From: Bradyrhizobium sp. ARR65
GTDB lineage: Bacteria > Pseudomonadota > Alphaproteobacteria > Rhizobiales > Xanthobacteraceae
DNA: 63,231 nucleotides
Assembly: GCF_000472385.1 (NCBI RefSeq)
Contig: NZ_AWZU01000003.1
Coordinates: 291,557 to 354,787, forward strand
Direction of reading: 5' to 3'
In this document: positions 57,106-63,231 of the stretch, in pieces
How the letters are laid out: each line of letters begins with the position of its first letter
Numbering within the stretch: the stretch's first letter is position 1
Notes under the pieces: model-generated
Seen by the model: the letters and a program-made list of their open reading frames with translations, nothing else
Told to the model about the DNA's origin: nothing
Database searches by the model: none
Translations under genes and position numbers: made by a program

Positions 57106-57357
57106 GGATTCCCCAATTGTTGCAGTCCTTCCGCCGCCTCCGCCGCGGATATGACCGGTGATGCCGTTCAAATGGGTCCCCAATGCGGCAGAGACGCAGC
57201 GCTGATCCCATGACCTGTATTTCGGATTTTGTCCAGCAAAGTCACAACTTTATCGTTTTGTGGTAAAATCCTGTGACGAGCAGTCTGGAAAGAAGGCGCT
57301 TCCGGCTCTTGGCAGACGGCCGGCTTCCGGCTAATCGACGCTTCCCCCGCCTGGAGG

Positions 57358-58980
57358 ATGGAACTGATTTCTTTTCGTACGCCACTGGCGCTGTTGCTCG
57401 TCTCGTTGGGCGCGATCGCTGCCGTGTGGTGGTGGCTGGCCACGCCCATTATGCTCGAGCGCGCGCCGATCGATCCCAGCGCCAAGCTGCAATGCGTCTC
57501 CTACGCGCCGTTCCGCGACGCGCAGTCGCCGCTCAGCGGGAATGTCCATATCTCGGCCGAGCAGATCGAGCAGGACCTGACGCAACTCGCCAAGGTCACC
57601 GAATGCGTGCGCACCTATTCGATCGAGTACGGCCAGGATCAGGTCGCGGGTATTGCGCAAAAGGTCGGGCTGAAGGTCATTCAGGGCATCTGGCTCAGCA
57701 ACAACCGCTTCAAGAACTTGAACCAGATCGCGACCGTGGTCAGGCTGACCAAGCAATATCCCGACGTCATCACGGCCGTCGTGGTCGGCAATGAGGTGCT
57801 GCTGCGCGGGGAGATGACGGTCAACGATCTGGCGGCCACCATTCGTTCGGTGAAATCGCAGGTGACGGTCCCGGTCACCTATGCGGATGTCTGGGAATAC
57901 TGGCTGAAGAACCGCGAAATCTACGATGCGGTCGATTTCATCACCATTCACATCCTGCCTTATTGGGAAGACTTCCCAATCCGCGCCAAATTCGCTGCCG
58001 CCCATGTCGATTCGATCCGCCAGCAGATGGCAGTGGCTTTTCCCGGCAAGGAGATCCTGATCGGCGAAACCGGATGGCCAAGCGCAGGGCGGATGCGCGA
58101 AGGCGCGCTGCCGTCGCGGACCAACCAGGCGCGCGTGGTCTCGGAAATCCTGTCGCTCGCCAAGCGGGAGAATTTTCGCGTCAACCTGATCGAAGCCTAC
58201 GACCAGCCCTGGAAACGGCAGCTCGAGGGGACGGTCGGCGGCTTCTGGGGCCTGTTCGATGCGGCGCGGCGGGAGCTGAAATATCCGCCCGGCGTGCCGA
58301 TCAGCAATTATCCGCTCTGGAAGTGGCAGATGGCCGCCGGCATGTTGATCAGCGTATTTGTGTTCGCCGCCGCGCTCCTCACGCTGCGCCGTAGGCCCTG
58401 GACGCCGCGGTTGAGCTCCTGGATCGCCGTGGGGATTTCCGCGACCACGGCCGGAATCCTGTTCGGTGTTGCCGCCGACAAGATGTTCTATGAAAGCTAC
58501 GGTTGGGGCGGCTGGCTGCAATGGGGCGCGCTGTTCGCCGCCGGAATTGCCTCACCCATCCTGGGCGCCAATGCGCTGGTGTCCGGACGCTCGCTACCGA
58601 CCTTCCTGGACCTGCTCGGCCCGCGCCACGACAAGCGCCGCGAGGCTTTGACCCTGGTATTGGGGGCGGCCTTGATTGTGACCGCAGTCATCGCTTGTGA
58701 AACCGCGCTCGGCTTTGTCTTCGATCCGCGCTACCGCGATTTCCCGTTTGCTTCGCTGACCATGGCGGTAGTGCCGTTCGCGCTCTTGACGGTGAACCGG
58801 CCGCAGCAGGGCCAGCGCCCGATCGCGGAAGCCGTATTCGCCGGCCTGCTCGCGATGTCGGCGATCTATATCGGCTTCAACGAGGGCCGGGATAACTGGC
58901 AGTCGCTCTGGACCTGCGCGATCTATGCGCTGTTCGCCGTCACGCTGTGGCGGGGGCGGGCCGCGCAAAGCCTAAAATGA
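57358..58980 (+). CDS. ndvC: GH17-domain membrane protein of beta-glucan synthesis
   Basis: A 540-residue protein. After one N-terminal helix comes a periplasmic GH17-like domain with both catalytic regions (VVVGNEVLLRG, ILIGETGWPSAG), then about eight C-terminal helices. No glycosyltransferase domain is present. It fits NdvC of B. japonicum, whose loss yields cyclic glucan without 1,6 branches, so the GH17 domain probably acts as a beta-1,6 transglycosylase. The N-terminal GH17 part resembles that of NdvB, suggesting they share an origin. Its 3' end overlaps the convergent membrane gene by 41 bp. Confidence 0.85.
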   Translation: MELISFRTPLALLLVSLGAIAAVWWWLATPIMLERAPIDPSAKLQCVSYAPFRDAQSPLSGNVHISAEQIEQDLTQLAKVTECVRTYSIEYGQDQVAGIAQKVGLKVIQGIWLSNNRFKNLNQIATVVRLTKQYPDVITAVVVGNEVLLRGEMTVNDLAATIRSVKSQVTVPVTYADVWEYWLKNREIYDAVDFITIHILPYWEDFPIRAKFAAAHVDSIRQQMAVAFPGKEILIGETGWPSAGRMREGALPSRTNQARVVSEILSLAKRENFRVNLIEAYDQPWKRQLEGTVGGFWGLFDAARRELKYPPGVPISNYPLWKWQMAAGMLISVFVFAAALLTLRRRPWTPRLSSWIAVGISATTAGILFGVAADKMFYESYGWGGWLQWGALFAAGIASPILGANALVSGRSLPTFLDLLGPRHDKRREALTLVLGAALIVTAVIACETALGFVFDPRYRDFPFASLTMAVVPFALLTVNRPQQGQRPIAEAVFAGLLAMSAIYIGFNEGRDNWQSLWTCAIYALFAVTLWRGRAAQSLK

Positions 58981-59320
58981 GCAGGCCGATCGCGATCCCC
59001 GAGAGCGCGACGTTGTAGAGCACGATCCCAAGGCCCGCCGCGATCAGCCCTCCCGTCAGCAGCACGATCGAGGGGCGGATGACATGCAATGCCGCGATCA
59101 CCAGGGCGACGATGCCGAACACGTTGTTCTTGAACAGCGCGGTCGCGACCGAGCGCGACGTGCACAGCACGGTCCGCAGGCCCGCATCGCAGGCCAATGC
59201 CACGGTCGAGAACTCGATCGCGAGATAGCGCAGGTACAGCGCATAGCCGACGCTGACGAAGCCGACGATGAGGAGCCATTGCACCTGATAGGGCGTGAGC
59301 CGGAACGGAGTTTTCTTCAT
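58940..59320 (-). CDS. Four-helix membrane protein of unknown function
   Basis: A 126-residue protein with four membrane helices (YQVQWLLIVGFVSVGYALYL, FGIVALVIAALHVI, IVLLTGGLIAAGLGIVLYNV, GIAIGLLILGFA) and two Cys in the loop LACDAGLRTVLCTSRSVA, which might form a disulfide as in thiol-redox membrane proteins. Its end overlaps the ndvC end by 41 bp on the opposite strand. No family recognised. Confidence 0.7.
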   Translation of the reverse strand: MKKTPFRLTPYQVQWLLIVGFVSVGYALYLRYLAIEFSTVALACDAGLRTVLCTSRSVATALFKNNVFGIVALVIAALHVIRPSIVLLTGGLIAAGLGIVLYNVALSGIAIGLLILGFARPAPATA

Positions 59321-59421
59321 GCCTGATCGACGTCGAATGGAGGCGAAACAGCGGTGTGCCCCGGCTCATCCTGCCGAGGCTTGCAGACCTACACCCAACC
59401 CGCTGCAAAGACGAGGGTAAT

Positions 59422-60888
59422 TTAATGCCTGCCGAACAGCGTCGAAAAGGCCGATGGCTGCTCCGGCTGTGGGGGCGGAGGCGGGGGTGGCGCCGCCGGC
59501 GGCGGCGGTTCCTCTTTCTTGGCGTGCTTGCTCCGCTTGTAGGAACCTTGCTTGGCCTCGGGCAACGGCTTAGCCGCCACCGAAAGCGGCTGATTCTCGT
59601 CGCCCGTCATCGCCAAACGCTGGCCATCATAGACCGTGGTTTCGCAACCGTGCTTGCGCTCAGCGAGCGCCGCGCAGATCTTTGCGGCCGTCGCTGCATC
59701 CTTGAGCGGGCCTGCCGCCAGATGAAGCTGCATGCCCAGCCCATTATTGCCTTCCTTCACCATGATGATGGGGCTCAAGGTGGAGAGAGCTGCGTTTGAA
59801 TGCCGCACCCCGCGCCAGAGCGCGCGCAGGCCGCCGAGCGAATTGGCGCTGCCCAGATCCACCGCAAAATCCGTCCGCTGCACATCGACCGTAACCGTCG
59901 CCTGCTCCGGCGCTTCTGAGTTTTTGGCGGATGCCAAAGCGGTCAGTTCGGGCGATGGCCGCTGCGAAGCGGCCGGCGGCGCAGCCGAGGCAGTCGCGGG
60001 CGCGTTCGTGCCTTTGGCGTCGGCCGTCTTTACATCGGGTGCTTTTGCATCGGCCGTCTTGATGTCGTGTGTTTTAGCATCGGCTATCTTGGTATCGGCC
60101 GCCTTAGCCTCGGCTGTCTTAATCTCGGCTGTCTTAGTATCGGCTGTCTTAGTATCGGTGATCTTGGCGTCGGCCGCCTTGATCTCGCCCGCCTTGGCCG
60201 GCTCGGCGGGTTTCGCTGCGGCCGGTTCGGGTGGTCCGATCATGGATTTCGCCATCAGCGATGCGGCGGCAGCCGGGTTTAAAGGTCCCGCCGATGCGTT
60301 CGCGTTCGCGGCCGCCGATGCAGGAGCCTGCGTTTCAGGTTTGCTCGCGTCCGCGTGTGATTTATCCGCGGCAGGCGGGGCTGCCGTCGTGGTCGTCACC
60401 GGGGCCGGAACCGCTGTTGCGACAATTTGCCCGGTCGGCTGCGCCACCGCACTTTGCGCCGACACGGGCGGGGCGGCGGAGGGGTGCGGTGCTGGTGCCG
60501 GGCTCTGCTTTGCGAGCGCGCCGGTGACCGAGTCCAGTCCTTGCTCGAGCACCGTGACGCGGGCAAAGAGCCGGTCGCGGTCGCTGTTCAGCGTCTCGAT
60601 CGCGGAAACGAGCCGTCGCGTCTCGTTCTGGCTTTCGCGCGCGAGCGCCTGGATTTGCTGGGCCTGGCGCGCGAGATCGGCGGCTGCAACCTGCTCGCGC
60701 CGCCAACCCAGCGACGATTGGTTGGAGACGACCGCAAGAACCACGGCACCCACCGCAGTCACTCCCCAGGTCCCAATCCTCAATAAAGCGCGCCGGTCGA
60801 ATTCATTCTCTTCGGCGAAAAGCCCGGACAGAAGCCCGGTATTTTCGAGCTCGAAGGCGCCGGCCTTTTTGTCCGTTTCCTTTGCCAT
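59422..60888 (-). CDS. Membrane-anchored SPOR-like protein with pentapeptide repeats
   Basis: A 488-residue protein: a cytoplasmic N-terminus, one membrane helix (about 38-58), a coiled-coil (about 62-118), a long Pro/Ala/Thr linker, twelve perfect-register pentads (residues 233-292), an Ala/Ser/Pro linker, a SPOR-like C-terminal domain (about 332-425; VDLGSANSLGGLRALWRGVR and MQLHLAAGPLKDAATAAKIC) and a basic, Pro-rich tail. SPOR domains bind denuded septal peptidoglycan, so a role in cell division or envelope linkage is likely. The layout is typical of alphaproteobacterial SPOR proteins with highly variable linkers. Confidence 0.7.
   Translation of the reverse strand: MAKETDKKAGAFELENTGLLSGLFAEENEFDRRALLRIGTWGVTAVGAVVLAVVSNQSSLGWRREQVAAADLARQAQQIQALARESQNETRRLVSAIETLNSDRDRLFARVTVLEQGLDSVTGALAKQSPAPAPHPSAAPPVSAQSAVAQPTGQIVATAVPAPVTTTTAAPPAADKSHADASKPETQAPASAAANANASAGPLNPAAAASLMAKSMIGPPEPAAAKPAEPAKAGEIKAADAKITDTKTADTKTAEIKTAEAKAADTKIADAKTHDIKTADAKAPDVKTADAKGTNAPATASAAPPAASQRPSPELTALASAKNSEAPEQATVTVDVQRTDFAVDLGSANSLGGLRALWRGVRHSNAALSTLSPIIMVKEGNNGLGMQLHLAAGPLKDAATAAKICAALAERKHGCETTVYDGQRLAMTGDENQPLSVAAKPLPEAKQGSYKRSKHAKKEEPPPPAAPPPPPPPQPEQPSAFSTLFGRH
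60013..60192 (-). repeat. Twelve 15-bp tandem repeats inside the SPOR-like gene
   Basis: Codes for twelve consecutive pentapeptides of the pattern [TAI]-[AT]-[DE]-x-K (for example TADTK, TAEIK, AADTK, TADAK), each ending in Lys. The DNA units (reading around gtatcggctgtctta on the plus strand) are similar but not identical, so the array is prone to slippage and probably differs in copy number between strains. Confidence 0.85.
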
Positions 60889-61023
60889 ACGAAGGGGAAC
60901 CTCAACGAATCACAGCGAAACATTAACAGGAATTGGCGACCGATCTTGAATCCCGGACATTTGCGGGGCGGGAAAAACGCTTTATGACGGCGCGCTGACG
61001 ACAAGTTTGCGAAAAGGACAGCA

Positions 61024-62379
61024 ATGAACGCTCGATCCAGCCTGACAGTGGTGCTCGCGGCCGGCGAGGGCACACGGATGCGCTCGCAATTGGCGAAAGT
61101 ATTGCATCCGATCGCCGGGCAGTCGCTGCTGTCCCATGTCCTGCAGGCCGCGCCCAAGGGCGCTGGCGCCTCACTTGCCGTGGTGATCGGGCCTGACCAT
61201 CAGGCGGTGGCCGATGAAGTGAAGCGGCTTCGTCCCGACGCCTCCATCTTCATCCAGCGCGAGCGGCTGGGCACGGCGCATGCGGTGCTGGCCGCGCGCG
61301 AGGCGATCGCACGCAGGCCTGACGATCTGCTGGTCGTCTTCGGCGACACGCCCTTGATCTCCGCTGCGACGTTCGATCGGCTTCGCGCACCGCTGAGCGA
61401 GGGCGCGGCGCTTAGTGTCCTCGGCTTTCGCGCCACGGATCCCACCGGCTATGGCCGGCTTCTGCTCGAAGGCGGCCGGCTCGCCGCCATCCGCGAGCAT
61501 GCTGATGCCAGCGCTGCGGAGCGCGAGATCGACCTGTGCAATGCCGGCGTGATGGCGTTCGCCGGCGACAAGGCGCTCGGCATTCTCGAAAAGATCGGCA
61601 ACGCCAACAGCAAGGGCGAATATTATCTGGTCGATGCCGTCGCCATCGTGAGAGACATGGGATTGGAGGCCGTCGTGATCGAAACAGACGAAGATGAAGT
61701 GCGCGGCATCAACACCAAGGCGCAGCTTGCGGAGGCGGAGGCCGTAATGCAGGCGCGGCTTCGCCAGGCTGCGCTCGATGCCGGTGTCACCATGATCGCA
61801 CCTGAGACGGTCTTTCTTTCCGCCGATACGACCTTCGGCAAGGACGTCACCATCGAGCCGTTCGTGGTGATCGGGCCAGGCGTCACCGTCGCCGACGGCG
61901 CGGTGATCCATTCTTTCTCGCACCTCGTGCAGGCCGCGATCGGCAAAGGCGCCTCCGTCGGACCCTACGCACGGTTGCGGCCCGGGACCTCGCTTGGCGA
62001 CGGCGCGAGAATCGGCAATTTCGTGGAAACGAAGGCGGCGCGGCTGGAAGCCGGCGTCAAGGTCAATCACCTCTCTTACATCGGCGATGCGGAGGTCGGT
62101 GCCAACACCAATATCGGCGCTGGCACCATCACCTGCAACTATGACGGCTTCTCCAAACACAAGACCATGATCGGCAAGGGCGCCTTTGTCGGCACCAACT
62201 CCTCGCTGGTCGCGCCGGTGAAGATCGGCAACGGCGCCTATATCGGCTCGGGCTCGGTGATCACCAAGGACGTGCCTGACGATGCCATGGCCGTGGAGCG
62301 CAGTCCGCAAAGCATCCGCGAGGGCGGTGCGACGCGCTATCGCGAATTGAAGACGAAGGACAAGAAGCCGAAAGGCTGA
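61024..62379 (+). CDS. glmU: Bifunctional UDP-GlcNAc pyrophosphorylase / GlcN-1-P acetyltransferase
   Basis: Makes UDP-GlcNAc for peptidoglycan and LPS in two steps. The 451-residue protein has the uridyltransferase N-terminal domain ([41 protein letters not shown]) and the left-handed beta-helix acetyltransferase C-terminal domain ([52 protein letters not shown]). glmS follows after a small opposite-strand gene, completing the amino-sugar pathway. Confidence 0.97.
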   Translation: MNARSSLTVVLAAGEGTRMRSQLAKVLHPIAGQSLLSHVLQAAPKGAGASLAVVIGPDHQAVADEVKRLRPDASIFIQRERLGTAHAVLAAREAIARRPDDLLVVFGDTPLISAATFDRLRAPLSEGAALSVLGFRATDPTGYGRLLLEGGRLAAIREHADASAAEREIDLCNAGVMAFAGDKALGILEKIGNANSKGEYYLVDAVAIVRDMGLEAVVIETDEDEVRGINTKAQLAEAEAVMQARLRQAALDAGVTMIAPETVFLSADTTFGKDVTIEPFVVIGPGVTVADGAVIHSFSHLVQAAIGKGASVGPYARLRPGTSLGDGARIGNFVETKAARLEAGVKVNHLSYIGDAEVGANTNIGAGTITCNYDGFSKHKTMIGKGAFVGTNSSLVAPVKIGNGAYIGSGSVITKDVPDDAMAVERSPQSIREGGATRYRELKTKDKKPKG

Positions 62380-62406
62380 GCGGGAACAATGGGGGCGGTG
62401 ACCGCG

Positions 62407-62643
62407 CTAATCCTCGCCGTCGGCGAATTCGGAAAACATCGCGCGCGTCAGGCGCCAGCCGCGCGGCCTCGTGCGCTTGCCCGGCTCACCGTCAGGATGT
62501 TTGACCTTCAGCATCGCCGGCGCCTCGCGATCGTGATGCGGCGGCGGCCAGTGAGCGAGATGCGTACCGGCGGTTTCGCTGGCGCGCGCATGCATGAAGG
62601 CGATTCCTTTGGGGGCGGGCGATTTGTCGCGCTTGCCGCTCAT
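62407..62643 (-). CDS. Small basic protein of unknown function
   Basis: A 78-residue Pro/His/Arg-rich protein (MSGKRDKSPAPKGIAFMHAR, HLAHWPPPHHDREAP, PRGWRLTRAMFSEFADGED). GGAG lies about 10 nt before the start. It lies on the opposite strand between glmU and glmS and is found as a similar small protein in relatives; function unknown. Confidence 0.6.
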   Translation of the reverse strand: MSGKRDKSPAPKGIAFMHARASETAGTHLAHWPPPHHDREAPAMLKVKHPDGEPGKRTRPRGWRLTRAMFSEFADGED

Positions 62644-62869
62644 GGTCCATTCTCCACTTGGGTCGATCGTGGATCAAAAAGCGTTGACCCTCGGTTAAGG
62701 CCCCGGCCTCCGGGAAATCGCGGATGGCGGGCGGCGGTGCGGAGGATTAGGCTCTCGGCTTAACGTTGTCGCAATCGGCAATAAATATTGAGTCCTGCAG
62801 GGAACCGAATTTCGTTAAAGATTCCCGCGGTTTTTACGATCATTTCCTTAAACTCGGAGATTGATCCGC

Positions 62870-63231
62870 ATGTGCGGGATTGTCGGGATTTTGGGGCGCG
62901 CACCGGTCGCCGAGCAGCTGGTCGATTCATTGAAGCGGCTCGAATATCGCGGCTACGATTCCGCTGGCGTCGCGACGCTGGAAGGTGACCATCTCGAGCG
63001 CCGCCGCGCCGAGGGCAAGCTGAAGAATCTGGAGAAGCGGCTGCGCGCCGAGCCGCTGGCGGGCCATACCGGTATCGGCCATACCCGCTGGGCCACGCAT
63101 GGCAAGCCGACCGAGAGCAACGCCCATCCACATGCGACCGACAATGTCGCGGTCGTGCACAACGGCATCATCGAGAATTTTCGCGAGCTGCGCACCGAGC
63201 TGGAGCAGAACGGCGCCGAGTTCTCCTCCGA
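62870..63231 (+). CDS. glmS: Glutamine--fructose-6-phosphate aminotransferase, 5' part
   Basis: Begins amino-sugar synthesis by transferring the glutamine amide to fructose 6-phosphate. Only the first 120 codons are in the window; the gene runs past the right edge. Cys2 (MCGIVGILG) is the nucleophile of the glutaminase domain, followed by [37 protein letters not shown] and [16 protein letters not shown] lies upstream of the ATG. Confidence 0.96.
   Translation, partial: MCGIVGILGRAPVAEQLVDSLKRLEYRGYDSAGVATLEGDHLERRRAEGKLKNLEKRLRAEPLAGHTGIGHTRWATHGKPTESNAHPHATDNVAVVHNGIIENFRELRTELEQNGAEFSS

Noticed and set aside
60013..60192. Regular short repeats considered as a CRISPR array
   Set aside because: Units are 15 bp, contiguous without spacers, and in frame inside a protein gene.

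Overview
The window is high-GC chromosomal DNA of an alphaproteobacterium, almost certainly Bradyrhizobium or a close relative in the Nitrobacteraceae. The evidence is a set of linked markers (serS-surE-pcm, yajC-secD-secF, trmFO, uvrA, ssb, gyrA, coaD, queA, asd, tgt, glmU-glmS), an ndvB/ndvD/ndvC locus for cyclic beta-(1,3),(1,6)-glucan as known in Bradyrhizobium japonicum, LexA boxes of the alphaproteobacterial GTTC-N7-GTTC type, and several families of interspersed inverted repeats typical of this group. No phage, insertion sequence or CRISPR array was seen; the window is mostly core genome with small patches of decay.

Layout. 1-9431: serS, surE, an HxlR-type repressor divergent from a haloalkane-dehalogenase-like hydrolase followed by an MFS exporter, a single-domain response regulator, pcm, a LysM/M23 lipoprotein and a DUF815 ATPase. 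9613-13954: yajC-secD-secF followed by Mth938-like and squalene/phytoene-synthase-like genes, the bacterial relatives of mitochondrial complex I assembly factors NDUFAF3 and NDUFAF6. 13998-16863 (minus): trmFO with a kinase-like protein that carries an acyl-CoA-synthetase C-terminal-like domain, and a DUF1127 gene. 17602-24024: cell-wall and membrane genes, then an operon of a small membrane protein, an acyl-CoA synthetase and a double PCC-domain protein. 24135-25270: a decay zone (frameshifted AAA ATPase, LysR and NmrA remnants). 25314-27708: HAD phosphatase, dienelactone hydrolase, DUF6295 and a membrane protein. 27755-34103: uvrA and ssb, each with its own LexA box, separated by two tandem outer-membrane protein genes. 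34275-44823: gyrA, a methyltransferase, coaD, two cyclophilins around a TolA/TonB-C-like protein, queA, asd and tgt. 45047-53290: a cysK remnant joined to an orphan brnA, a DMT transporter, RidA, a formyltransferase and many small secreted or membrane proteins. 53372-58980: tRNA-Lys and the ndv glucan locus. 59422-63231: a SPOR-like protein with pentapeptide repeats, glmU and the start of glmS.

How the parts work together. YajC-SecD-SecF drives export; LexA probably couples uvrA and ssb in the SOS response; queA and tgt make queuosine tRNA, separated by the divergently read asd; glmU and glmS supply UDP-GlcNAc; NdvB/C/D make and export periplasmic cyclic glucan.

The most notable new-looking signals are: (1) a probable leaderless Thr/Lys-rich leader peptide with an intrinsic terminator directly in front of asd, which looks like a transcription attenuator; (2) the kinase-like/AMP-binding-C fusion behind trmFO; (3) a Tgt lacking all four canonical zinc ligands; (4) three copies of one operator motif tying the HxlR repressor to its hydrolase and exporter neighbours.
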